From the NCBI RefSeq assembly GCF_900177385.1, contig NZ_FXBJ01000002.1:1306001-1370000 (forward strand): DNA of 64,000 nt, given 5' to 3'. A program made the translations under genes and the position numbers. This document shows positions 17,067 through 26,006 of the stretch, piece after piece. The notes beneath the pieces were generated by a model. It saw only the letters and a program-made list of their open reading frames with translations, made no database searches and was not told the origin of the DNA. The first letter of the stretch is position 1. Every line of letters starts with the position of its first letter. The DNA comes from Carnobacterium iners. Lineage in GTDB: Bacteria > Bacillota > Bacilli > Lactobacillales > Carnobacteriaceae.

Positions 17067-18011
17067 ATGGCTTATGGCTTATTAGCAGGTTTTTTTTGGG
17101 GATTGGATACCGTTATACTAGGTATTGCTTTAGTTATGTCACCGTTTGTATCGACTGAACAAGCTATTTTATTAGCACCCTTTATCAGCACGTTTATCCA
17201 TGATGTGTGTTCTTCATTATGGATGCTGTTTTATATGGGAATTAAAAAAGAGTCGAAGAAAATATTTTCTGCATTAAAAACAAGAAGTGGAAAAATTATT
17301 GTGCTAGCAGCCTTGCTTGGTGGACCTATTGGAATGACAGGATATGTTTTATCAATAAACTATATTGGTGCAGCTTACACAGCGATTATATCGGCCTTAT
17401 TTCCAGGAGTTGGGGCATTATTATCTTATATCTTTTTGAAAGAGAAAATGAAAGGTTATCAAATAGCAGGATTAACTGTCAGTATTTTAGGGGTAATAGC
17501 ATTAGGCTATACACCTGGTGGCAGTGAAACGAATAATACGGTAATAGGATTCTTGTTTGCTTTTATGTGTGTTATCGGGTGGGCTTCAGAAGCGGTTATT
17601 ATAGCTTACGGACTAAAGGCTCAAGAAATCAGTGACCACTTAGCTCTTCAAATAAGACAGTTAACCTCTGCTGTTTTTTATGGAGCGATTATCATACCGT
17701 TTGTTAGAGGTTGGTCGTTTACTTTATCACTAATTCCTACACAAACAACAGGGATTATCTTATTAGCGGCATTATTTGGTACAACCTCTTATTTATTTTA
17801 TTACAAAGCGATTAACAAAATTGGTGCTTCTAAAGCGATGGCTTTAAATATTACCTATTGTGCTTGGTCGATTGTATTTGGAGCGGTTTTACTCAATGAA
17901 GAAATTTCATTGAGAAGTATTATTTGCGCATTGATTATTGTAGGCGGATCGATTACCGCAGCGGCAGATATGGGAGAAATGTTTAAATTTAAGGAAAAAT
18001 CGTTTAGTTAA
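17067..18011 (+). CDS. licB: Choline permease LicB-like (EamA/DMT family)
   Basis: 314-residue integral membrane protein with about ten helices in two EamA repeats. It starts MAYGLLAGFFWGLDTVILG, as LicB proteins do. In the Lic pathway it imports choline for LicA. TTTAGGAG lies 9 bases before the ATG. It is the last gene of the lic run; no clear terminator follows before the next promoter at 18052. Confidence 0.85.
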   Translation: MAYGLLAGFFWGLDTVILGIALVMSPFVSTEQAILLAPFISTFIHDVCSSLWMLFYMGIKKESKKIFSALKTRSGKIIVLAALLGGPIGMTGYVLSINYIGAAYTAIISALFPGVGALLSYIFLKEKMKGYQIAGLTVSILGVIALGYTPGGSETNNTVIGFLFAFMCVIGWASEAVIIAYGLKAQEISDHLALQIRQLTSAVFYGAIIIPFVRGWSFTLSLIPTQTTGIILLAALFGTTSYLFYYKAINKIGASKAMALNITYCAWSIVFGAVLLNEEISLRSIICALIIVGGSITAAADMGEMFKFKEKSFS

Positions 18012-18051
18012 TGAAATAGAATTAGTTTAAAATATTTTGAGAACGTATTCT

Positions 18052-18080
18052 TTGATTAAGCAATCAAAACTCGTTATATT
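18052..18080 (+). promoter_or_regulatory. Promoter for the deaminase gene
   Basis: TTGATT (18052-18057), 17-bp spacer, TATATT (18075-18080). Confidence 0.6.
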
Positions 18081-18142
18081 AAGACTAATCGTCAATGAGT
18101 TTGACTCATACAAAATCAAATAGAGAAGAAAGGATTGATACA

Positions 18143-18601
18143 ATGGATAAATTCATGGATAGAGCCGTTGAATTATCGTTAGAAAATGTTCGTAGTGGAG
18201 GAACACCTTTTGGAGCAGTACTAGTTAAAGATGGCGAGATTATCTCTGAAGGAGTAAACGAATTACACCATACTTATGACAGTAGTGGACATGCAGAAAT
18301 GCTAGCAATACGCAGAGCACAAGCAGAACTTAAGACACTTGATTTATCAGATTATACGATGTACGCTAGTGGTGAACCTTGTCCAATGTGCTTATCAGTT
18401 ATGTATATATCAGGAATTAAGAAAGGCTACTATTGTGCTTCAGTTGATGAAGCAGCAGAAGTTGGGATGAGTATTTCTAAAGAGATTTATGAAGATTTTA
18501 AAAAAGATCGAGCAGAACGTAAGCTAGTGATGAAGAATATGCCTCTAGAAGAAGCACAAGAAAACCCGATGGATTTATGGGTCGAAAAGAATAAAAACTA
18601 A
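18143..18601 (+). CDS. Guanine deaminase-like nucleoside/base deaminase
   Basis: 152-residue zinc deaminase of the cytidine-deaminase fold. Zinc and proton-shuttle motifs are SGHAEMLAI and GEPCPMCLSVMY. The rest (GGTPFGAVLVKDGEII, C-terminal DLWVEKN) resembles bacterial guanine deaminases (GuaD), which turn guanine into xanthine. GAAAGG lies before the ATG at 18143; a longer frame from 18095 adds a non-family leader. A xanthine/uracil-type permease lies 3.6 kb downstream. tRNA adenosine deaminase is a less likely alternative. Confidence 0.8.
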   Translation: MDKFMDRAVELSLENVRSGGTPFGAVLVKDGEIISEGVNELHHTYDSSGHAEMLAIRRAQAELKTLDLSDYTMYASGEPCPMCLSVMYISGIKKGYYCASVDEAAEVGMSISKEIYEDFKKDRAERKLVMKNMPLEEAQENPMDLWVEKNKN

Positions 18602-18612
18602 ATAAGAATGAA

Positions 18613-18662
18613 CGAACCCAACAAACTATAAAAAGGTAGTGTAGTTTATTGGGTTTTTTTGT
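18613..18662 (+). terminator. Terminator after the deaminase gene
   Basis: 14-bp stem AACCCAACAAACTA / TAGTTTATTGGGTT (one G-T) followed by TTTTTTT. Confidence 0.88.
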
Positions 18663-18839
18663 TGAAATTAAACTTAATAGACAAAACCAGTTCATTAAAA
18701 TAGTTCGCTAAAGCTTACTATGTTATAATATTGTCTATCAGTTTAGTTTGAAATTAGCGATTATAAAAGTTTTAAACGGTATAAAAGATGCGTAAGTAAA
18801 CTGAAATGAATACGATTTCCTTTAGAAAGGTGGCATACC

Positions 18840-20882
18840 ATGAATAAGTTTACTCAATTAAGAGAGGATTATTTTAATGAAAATACCCTTCGTTCCTTTC
18901 CTACACTTTTTTTAGAAAAGTATAAAGAGGAACACTATTTTGATGAAAAAAAAGAGCAAATCTTAGACCACATCAAAGATAGCTTTGCATTAGACACAAA
19001 AAAAGAGCTAGTGGAGAAAGACCTGATTGGTTTATTGTCTTATTTAGGTCAAGACGAGTACTTAGATCGATATATTGTAAATAGTATTACCAAGAATTGT
19101 CACATGCTTACTGAAGAAGGTTTTGATAGAGAGGTACGCTATTATTTAGCTCAAAAAAATCCAAATGACTCAACGGTCTTTGCGCTAGTAGATAGCTGTA
19201 TTGAATGCAATAGAAATGTATTGAATAAAGAGAGAATCACGAGCTTATTAATAAATCATTCAAAACAATTAGATATCTTTTCGATACTAATAGACTACCT
19301 TTATCATTTCAAAGTAGACGGATATGAAGCAATTATTTATGAATGGTTAAAAGAAGATTATCCAATAAATATCAAAATCCAACTAATTGATTTATTGATA
19401 GAACTTTATTCACTAGAAAATCTAAATTACAATGCAATAGAAGCATTATCACCTTTTCAAAAAAACAAAAAATTATTTAGCGATTATAAGACAATTCTTA
19501 ATAAAGAAAAGGTAGTTAAAACGAATGGACTAACGATTTTACAATCGATGTTTTATGGCGATTTTGAGAACAGTGGTAAAGGAAATAATGGTGGGATAGC
19601 TGTATTTTTAAAAACATTAGGAAACGAGTTATCTGAATCAGACCAAATTTCACTAGTTGTGACATTAACCATTACAAATGAATGGTTAGACAACCAGTCA
19701 ATAATGAATTATTATTCAGATAATCATCTCTTTATAAGAGCCCCTATTTATATTGATACAACAGATAAAGATCCTTTTTTAAAAAAAGAACGATTTATAA
19801 AAAGAGCCGTTGACCGGTTCCTTAAAAAAGTAGGAATTGAACCAGATATTTTCCACGTTCGTTATTTAGATAATGCCTCTAAAGCGATAGCGCTCTTAAG
19901 TAAAGAACGAGGAAAGAAATTTGTTTTTACATTGACACCGGATCCTCATAGAAATATGACCAACAAGGATGGGGCACTAAAAGTCTATCCTTTCAATGAG
20001 TATGTTCAAAAAATAAATAAAATTATGATAGGCGATGAACTTATTTCTGAAAGTGATCAAATAGTAGGAATAGGCAACTACAAAGTGAAAAAAGAATTAG
20101 AGTTGTACTTTCCCCAGTTAGTAAGAGAAGATAAAAAAGAGACCATCTGGATGATTAGTGAAGGTATACAAGCGGATAGCGCTTTTGAGAGTAAGAGTGA
20201 AAAAGTGAATCAGCCTAACGAATTAAAACAGATTGAGTTTAAAAAAGGTTTCTTTGATAAACCAATTATTCTAAATGTTGGAAGATTAGAACAGCAAAAA
20301 GCGCAAGACGAATTATTAAAAGCTTGGGGAAATTCGAGTATTTCTGAGGTATACAACTTATTGGTAATTGGTGGAGATTTAGAAAACCCTAGTAAAGATG
20401 AAAAGAAGATGCTGCATTCGTTCGAAGAGTATTTTTCTGATCATTCACAGCTAAGAGACTATTTTCATCATATTGGTGCACTATCAAATGAAAATATACG
20501 GCTAATTGAGAAAAAAATTATGCAACATCAAAAACAGTATCCGCAAATTTATCTTTGTTCTAGTAAAAAAGAAGAATTTGGAATAGCTATTTTAGAAGCT
20601 TTATCACAAAAATTCTTAGTATTAGGACCTGAAAGAGGTGGCGTAAAAAGTTATATAGAAAGCGGCACCAATGGTTTTCTAATTGATACGACGAATTGGC
20701 AAACTATTTTTGAGGAAACAAAAATGATTATTGAAAATTTGAAAAATAATCCAGTAGTCTTTGAGGGAATTCAATCAGCTGGAGAAAAAACGGTTAAAGA
20801 ACGATTCTCTATGGAAAAAATAGCTAAAGAGTTTCTGTCGTTTTATTTATCTTTAAAAAGGAGCAAAGTAAATGAATACTAA
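18840..20882 (+). CDS. GT4-type glycosyltransferase with helical N-terminal domain
   Basis: 680 residues. The first 210 or so are charged and mainly helical, with no domain I recognise. From about 225 a GT4 fold starts with GDFENSGKGNNGGIAVFLKT (the acceptor-side glycine loop). A middle helix-rich linker follows. The nucleotide-sugar half begins at PIILNVGRLEQQKAQDELLKA, with EEFGIAILEAL as the E-x7-E donor-site motif and GGVKSYIESGTNGFL. There is no signal peptide or membrane segment. The next gene, a GT1 enzyme, starts inside its last codons. The product is unknown. Confidence 0.75.
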   Translation: MNKFTQLREDYFNENTLRSFPTLFLEKYKEEHYFDEKKEQILDHIKDSFALDTKKELVEKDLIGLLSYLGQDEYLDRYIVNSITKNCHMLTEEGFDREVRYYLAQKNPNDSTVFALVDSCIECNRNVLNKERITSLLINHSKQLDIFSILIDYLYHFKVDGYEAIIYEWLKEDYPINIKIQLIDLLIELYSLENLNYNAIEALSPFQKNKKLFSDYKTILNKEKVVKTNGLTILQSMFYGDFENSGKGNNGGIAVFLKTLGNELSESDQISLVVTLTITNEWLDNQSIMNYYSDNHLFIRAPIYIDTTDKDPFLKKERFIKRAVDRFLKKVGIEPDIFHVRYLDNASKAIALLSKERGKKFVFTLTPDPHRNMTNKDGALKVYPFNEYVQKINKIMIGDELISESDQIVGIGNYKVKKELELYFPQLVREDKKETIWMISEGIQADSAFESKSEKVNQPNELKQIEFKKGFFDKPIILNVGRLEQQKAQDELLKAWGNSSISEVYNLLVIGGDLENPSKDEKKMLHSFEEYFSDHSQLRDYFHHIGALSNENIRLIEKKIMQHQKQYPQIYLCSSKKEEFGIAILEALSQKFLVLGPERGGVKSYIESGTNGFLIDTTNWQTIFEETKMIIENLKNNPVVFEGIQSAGEKTVKERFSMEKIAKEFLSFYLSLKRSKVNEY

Positions 20883-22176
20883 TCATATCTTTTTTATTAG
20901 TCCCCCGTTTTATTCTCATTTCACTCCTCTTTTAGTCCTTGCAAAGAGCTTTAAAAAGCTTGGAAAAGATGTAACATTTGGCTGCAGCACGGAGTTTAAA
21001 CAACAAGTAGAGCAAGCTAACTTAACTTTTTATGAAATTGATATTAGTAAAAACAAAAATGTTGGAAAAGCTGAAGTAACAGACCAACCGGATTCAGAGA
21101 AAGATCGATTAGACGGATTTTTTGAAGCTACACGAAAAGGTGCGGTCGAGACACTCATTACACAATCAAAACATCGAAAAAAAGACATGCTTTATAAACC
21201 AGAAGAACTTATCTCGAAAATAAAAGCAATTGATCAATCGCTTATAATTGATTTATATGTAGTTGATATTCTTTCTTATGGCGTTACGTTGGGATTGTAT
21301 GTATTAGATTTGCCATTTGTAACATTTTGTCCACCGCACCCAAGAACGATTCCATCAGAAAACGAGCAGTATGGTGTTCCTAATAATTGGCCAAGTTCCA
21401 TACCGGTTGACAATAGGCAACTGGAAGAGCTAAGACAGGTTTCAGAAAATACGCAAAAAGAATTTACAATGATTTTTAATGCGATGCTAGAAGACAATAA
21501 GAGCCATCGTGATAAGGTAGAAAATGCCTTTAGTTTAGTTTCAGATAAAGCTATTTTATATAATTACTTTGATTTTGATGCAATTGAAGACAAGCAGCAA
21601 CAACCAAATAAAATTTTTATGGGCAATTGTTTTGAAGAGGAATCACTAAATGAAGAGTGGTCAAAAAAGGTAAATACCAAAGAGACTAAAATTTTAATTA
21701 CATTAGGTACTTTTTTATCTAATCGAGTAGATGTTCTGGAGAAGCTGATAAAAGGTGTTGAAAAACATAATCCCACAGCTCTATTAATTGTTTCAGCTGG
21801 AAGCAATGCTGAAAAATTAAAACAATACCGTTCTTCTTCTGTAATCATCGAAGAGTTTATTCCTCAAAAGGCTTTGATGCCTTATATGGATAATGTTATT
21901 TTTCATGGCGGTTGTAATACGTTTACTGAAGCACTGTATTATGGTAAGCCAATGATTATTTTACCCTTTTCAAGTGACCAATTTAATATTGCCTATGATT
22001 GTGAAAAAAAACGACTAGCAGAGATATTAAATCCCAATACCTTTACAGAAGAGGATTTAGTAACAGCTCTTTCAAAAGTAGCTGCACAATCAATTAAAGA
22101 ATTGACCTATTGGAGTGAGATTTCTAAAAAAAGAGGACCTGATTATGCTGTTAAACAGTTATTAGGAGACGACTAA
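20872..22176 (+). CDS. GT1-family (MGT/UGT-like) glycosyltransferase
   Basis: 434 residues. The N-terminal acceptor half starts FFISPPFYSHFTPLLVLAKS with a His at the usual catalytic place. The C-terminal donor half has TKILITLGTFLSNR and FHGGCNTFTEALYYGKPMIILP, the GT1 signature for the nucleotide sugar. It overlaps the GT4 gene by 11 bases with AAAGGAG before its ATG, so both are co-translated and probably act on the same acceptor. Relatives glycosylate lipids, terpenoids or other small hydrophobic molecules. I cannot name the acceptor. Confidence 0.78.
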   Translation: MNTNHIFFISPPFYSHFTPLLVLAKSFKKLGKDVTFGCSTEFKQQVEQANLTFYEIDISKNKNVGKAEVTDQPDSEKDRLDGFFEATRKGAVETLITQSKHRKKDMLYKPEELISKIKAIDQSLIIDLYVVDILSYGVTLGLYVLDLPFVTFCPPHPRTIPSENEQYGVPNNWPSSIPVDNRQLEELRQVSENTQKEFTMIFNAMLEDNKSHRDKVENAFSLVSDKAILYNYFDFDAIEDKQQQPNKIFMGNCFEEESLNEEWSKKVNTKETKILITLGTFLSNRVDVLEKLIKGVEKHNPTALLIVSAGSNAEKLKQYRSSSVIIEEFIPQKALMPYMDNVIFHGGCNTFTEALYYGKPMIILPFSSDQFNIAYDCEKKRLAEILNPNTFTEEDLVTALSKVAAQSIKELTYWSEISKKRGPDYAVKQLLGDD

Positions 22177-22242
22177 AAAGATAATATGTAACTAAATAAA
22201 CTAGCGAAAGCTAACCAAACATATACGATAGGAGCGAATCTA

Positions 22243-23580
22243 GTGAGAAATTTTTTTATGAAAAGAGATGAACCAATTAATAGAAGTAAGTACGATGTAG
22301 ACGGGGTTCCCCTTTTAAGAGAAGCTGTTCCATTGGGCTTACAACATATTTTCGCTATGTTTTTGAGCAATATAGCCGTTCCAATCATTGTAGCAAAAGT
22401 AGTCGGTATCTCAGGAAGAGACCTGACCGTATTAGTACAAAGTGCAATGATTATGGCTGGAGTAGCCACACTAATTCAATGTTACCCAATTTGGAGAGTT
22501 GGGGCTAAACTTCCAGTAGTGATGGGAAGTAGTTTTGGATTCTTGCCAACAAATATCTCTATTGCAAGTGGCTACGGGATTTCTGGCTTATTAGGCGCAA
22601 CATTTGTTGGCGGACTTTTTTGTGCAGGACTAGGTTTTTTCATTACACCACTAAGACGCTTTTTTCCAAAAGTTGTAACAGGAACTGTTGTATTGACAAT
22701 AGGCCTATCTTTATTGCCGACTGGAATAATAGCAATGGCTGGTGGAAGTGGCTCGCCAACATTTGGCTCTGGAAAAAATTGGTTGGTCTCGCTATTTGTG
22801 ATGTCTTTGGTTTTACTTTTAAATCAATTTGCAAAAGGAATGGCCAAAACGTCTTCTATTCTAATTGCTATTATGATTGGCTATGTACTGGCATTATTCT
22901 TAAATATGGTAGAGTTTGGAGCTATTAATAAAGCATCTTGGTTCTCATTGCCTCAACCATTTTACTTTCCATTAGTCTTTAAATGGGGAGCAATAGCACC
23001 AATGTTAATTATGTTTGTTGTCACTGCTGTAGAAACCGTCGGAGATGTCACGGCGATAACAATGGGCGGATCAGATAGAGAACCGACAGATAGGGAGTTA
23101 TCTGGATCAATCTTAGCAAACGGGATAACGTCTTCTTTAGGAGCCATGTTCAACTCTCTGGCAAACACGTCTTTTAGTCAAAACGTTGGAATGATTTCAT
23201 TTACTAAAATGATGAGTCGCTATATTGTTGCTGTTGGTTCAGTCTTTTTAATCGCAGCCGGTCTGATTCCTAAATTTGGGGCAATATTATCTACTTTACC
23301 TCAAGCTGTTATTGGTGGTGCTTCTATTATTATCTTTTCTCAAATCACATTAACAGGGATCAGTATTTTAACATCAGAGCCTTTAACGGATCGTTCAAAA
23401 GTAATTATTGGCCTTTCGTTAGTATTTGGTCTAGGATTAACCCAAGTTCCAGGTGCAATGGTTGCTTTACCAAGCTTCTTAGCAACATTATTTGGAGGGT
23501 CAGCTATTGTGATTGCATGTCTAGTTGCATTAAGTTTAAATATTATTTTACCTAAAGAACAAACAAGCTCTCAAAAGTAA
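22243..23580 (+). CDS. NCS2-family xanthine/uracil permease
   Basis: 445-residue proton-linked nucleobase transporter with 12-14 membrane segments. Substrate-site blocks are VTAVETVGDVTAIT and the SFSQNVGMISFTKM motif typical of xanthine/urate/uracil carriers. The GTG at 22243 follows GGAG with 9 bases; an in-frame ATG at 22258 is the alternative. It lies downstream of the glycosyltransferase pair by 66 bases, so shared transcription is possible but the function looks unrelated. Confidence 0.85.
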   Translation: MRNFFMKRDEPINRSKYDVDGVPLLREAVPLGLQHIFAMFLSNIAVPIIVAKVVGISGRDLTVLVQSAMIMAGVATLIQCYPIWRVGAKLPVVMGSSFGFLPTNISIASGYGISGLLGATFVGGLFCAGLGFFITPLRRFFPKVVTGTVVLTIGLSLLPTGIIAMAGGSGSPTFGSGKNWLVSLFVMSLVLLLNQFAKGMAKTSSILIAIMIGYVLALFLNMVEFGAINKASWFSLPQPFYFPLVFKWGAIAPMLIMFVVTAVETVGDVTAITMGGSDREPTDRELSGSILANGITSSLGAMFNSLANTSFSQNVGMISFTKMMSRYIVAVGSVFLIAAGLIPKFGAILSTLPQAVIGGASIIIFSQITLTGISILTSEPLTDRSKVIIGLSLVFGLGLTQVPGAMVALPSFLATLFGGSAIVIACLVALSLNIILPKEQTSSQK

Positions 23581-23608
23581 GAGCGCTAGCGTATTGAATA
23601 GTACTTTA

Positions 23609-23693
23609 AAAGAAGAAAAGGGGTTTGCCTGTTTTTATTTGTAGGAATGAATAAAAATGTACAAACCTTTTTTCTTTCTTTTTGTTAGAGAAT
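23609..23693 (+). terminator. Possible terminator after the NCS2 permease gene
   Basis: GGTTTG/CAAACC with A-rich and T-rich arms (about 23621-23626 and 23662-23667), loop about 35 nt, then a T-rich run. Confidence 0.5.
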
Positions 23694-23736
23694 TACTTAT
23701 ACTGAACTAAGCGCTAGAAGGAAAGTAGGAGATAAA

Positions 23737-25089
23737 ATGGTTGAAAAGTATGATTATATCGCTATCGGTGGCGGAAGTGGCGGGATAGCTTCTATTAATC
23801 GTGCAGGAATGCATGGTGCTAAAGGTTTACTGATTGAGGGAAATGTTATTGGTGGAACATGCGTTAATGTAGGATGCGTTCCTAAAAAAATTATGTGGCA
23901 CGGAGCTCAAATGATGGATGAAATGAATTTATATGCTCCTGATTATGGCATTGATATTCCTACTAAAAAGTTGAACTTTTCTAAGTTGGTTAAAAATAGA
24001 GAAACCTTTATTGAAAGATTGCACGGGAGCTACAAGAGTGGGCTAGATAGCAATAATGTTGATTTACTAAATGGGTATGCTAAGTTTTTAGATAACCAAA
24101 CAGTTGAAGTAAATGGGAAAAGATACACCGCAGATCATATTTTAATTGCAACAGGTGGAAAGCCAGAATTCCCAGCGATTCCAGGGGCTGAATATGGTAT
24201 AGACTCAGATGGCTTTTTTGAATTAACCGAATTACCTGAGCGAGTAGCTATTGTAGGAGCAGGATATATTGCGGTTGAATTAGCGGGTGTATTACACGGC
24301 TTAGGCTCCGATACACATTTATTTGTTCGTCAACACGCTCCTTTACGTAATTTTGATTCTATTATTGTTGAAGGACTACTCGAGACAATAGAACGTGAAG
24401 GTGCTAAATTACACACCTATGCGACGCCTAAAAAAGTTGAGGAAAATGAAAATGGCAGTTTAACTCTTCACTTAGAGGATGGAACAACCCATGAAACAGA
24501 TACGATTATTTGGGCAATAGGACGTGAGCCTAATACTCAAAATTTGAACTTATCTTTAACAGATGTAAAAGTGAATGAGGGTGGATACATTCGAGTTGAT
24601 GAGTTTCAAAATACGACGGCTAAAGGGATTTATGCGGTTGGGGATGTAACCGGTCGTATCGAATTAACGCCAGTTGCTATTGCAGCAGGAAGACAATTAT
24701 CTGAGCGTTTGTTCAATCATAAACCGTTAGCGCATTTAGATTTTGATAATGTTCCAACAGTTGTTTTCAGTCATCCGCCAATTGGAACAGTGGGTATGAC
24801 TGAAGAACAAGCAATTGATAAGTTTGGTGTAGCACAAATAAAAACTTACGAAACGCGTTTTACAGCTATGCATAGTTCAATTACCAAAAATAGACAAAAG
24901 ACGTATATGAAACTAGTGTGTTGTGGACCTGAAGAAAAAGTTGTTGGTTTACATGGAATGGGAGCAGGGATGGATGAAATGTTGCAAGGTTTCGCTGTTG
25001 CTATCAAAATGGGAGCAACTAAAGCAGATTTTGATGCTACAGTAGCGATTCACCCAACTGGTGCTGAAGAGTTTGTGACAATGAAATAA
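23737..25089 (+). CDS. gor: Glutathione-disulfide reductase
   Basis: 450-residue FAD/NADPH enzyme that regenerates glutathione. FAD motif [11 protein letters not shown], redox cysteines in [13 protein letters not shown] (Cys42, Cys47), NADPH motif [14 protein letters not shown], and the C-terminal catalytic [13 protein letters not shown] with His and Glu in place. These are glutathione-reductase rather than lipoamide-dehydrogenase features. GAAAGTAGGAG precedes the ATG. It implies that the cell makes or imports glutathione; no synthesis gene is in the window. Confidence 0.92.
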   Translation: MVEKYDYIAIGGGSGGIASINRAGMHGAKGLLIEGNVIGGTCVNVGCVPKKIMWHGAQMMDEMNLYAPDYGIDIPTKKLNFSKLVKNRETFIERLHGSYKSGLDSNNVDLLNGYAKFLDNQTVEVNGKRYTADHILIATGGKPEFPAIPGAEYGIDSDGFFELTELPERVAIVGAGYIAVELAGVLHGLGSDTHLFVRQHAPLRNFDSIIVEGLLETIEREGAKLHTYATPKKVEENENGSLTLHLEDGTTHETDTIIWAIGREPNTQNLNLSLTDVKVNEGGYIRVDEFQNTTAKGIYAVGDVTGRIELTPVAIAAGRQLSERLFNHKPLAHLDFDNVPTVVFSHPPIGTVGMTEEQAIDKFGVAQIKTYETRFTAMHSSITKNRQKTYMKLVCCGPEEKVVGLHGMGAGMDEMLQGFAVAIKMGATKADFDATVAIHPTGAEEFVTMK

Positions 25090-25119
25090 GTTGTTTAACA
25101 AAAAATAAGCATAAAAATA

Positions 25120-25170
25120 AAAAATCTCCAATCACAAAGCCCGTTAGGATTTGTGATTGGAGATTTTTTT
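25120..25170. terminator. Bidirectional terminator between gor and mapP
   Basis: 18-bp perfect stem (25121-25138 with 25150-25167), AAAATCTCCAATCACAAA and its complement, with A and T runs on both sides. Confidence 0.93.
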
Positions 25171-25183
25171 ATTGAATTTATTT

Positions 25184-26002
25184 TTATTCTTCAACTAGTT
25201 CGATACTTACACCATAGTGATCTGAAATAACAGGATAATTTAGTCCGTTGAAAATAACTTGAGATTGTTTAACAGGAATCGCTTTATTTACAAAAATAAA
25301 ATCTAGCCGCAGCTTTTCTTTGTTATTAGACCAACCATCTATATTGCTTTCAACAGTATCTCCAACATCTTGTTTAGTTGCCAACAAAAAAGTATCAAAC
25401 CATTCTTTGCTAACTAAGTCATATCCTTCATCCGTTGACTGTGAAGGGTTGTTGAAGTCTCCCATTAAATAAATAGGGCCAGTTAATGTTTTAAAAAAGG
25501 TAGAGCATACAGCCCATTGATCTTTAAACGTATCCTCTTCGTCATGCCACCAACCCAAATGAAGATTAACATACCAGCTGTTTTTAACTTGTATGCTAAC
25601 TATCGAACGGGTTTTATGATTAGTATACGCTAAGCTTTTAGAAGCGTGAAATGTCTTGATTTCTTGAATAGGATCAAGACTTAAAAAGGCTAAGCCTTCA
25701 TCGTAAATATCGTATCCAATATGAGAGGGCTGCCACGTCCAATGGTAGGTTAATCCCATCTGTTCTAGTTTCTGTTGAACTTGGTAAGCAAAGTTATCTC
25801 TTTTAATTTGGATGGCAGAATCAGCAGGGTAATAGGTAGAGGTATTTGATAAATCGATTGCAGATTCATTCATCGATTGATTAACCTCTTGAAAAGCTAT
25901 GATATCAAATTGATTTGACAAAATAGCCTCAACCAGGAGGCTTAATTTTGTCTGTGGTTGTTCTTCTAACCAACTATGTGTGTTTAATGTTAAGAGTTTC
26001 AA
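25184..26002 (-). CDS. mapP: Maltose 6'-phosphate phosphatase MapP (EEP fold)
   Basis: 272-residue protein of the endonuclease/exonuclease/phosphatase fold: LLTLNTHSW, IIAFQEVNQ, LHLGWW, MGDFNNP and VISDHYGV carry the metal and catalytic residues. In Enterococcus faecalis a protein of this fold next to malT removes phosphate from maltose 6'-phosphate so that maltose phosphorylase can act. Here the gene follows malT by 4 bases and faces mapA-pgmB, the same arrangement. The substrate is inferred from that context; on sequence alone it could be called a generic EEP hydrolase. Confidence 0.87.
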   Translation of the reverse strand: MKLLTLNTHSWLEEQPQTKLSLLVEAILSNQFDIIAFQEVNQSMNESAIDLSNTSTYYPADSAIQIKRDNFAYQVQQKLEQMGLTYHWTWQPSHIGYDIYDEGLAFLSLDPIQEIKTFHASKSLAYTNHKTRSIVSIQVKNSWYVNLHLGWWHDEEDTFKDQWAVCSTFFKTLTGPIYLMGDFNNPSQSTDEGYDLVSKEWFDTFLLATKQDVGDTVESNIDGWSNNKEKLRLDFIFVNKAIPVKQSQVIFNGLNYPVISDHYGVSIELVEE

Positions 26003-26006
26003 TACC

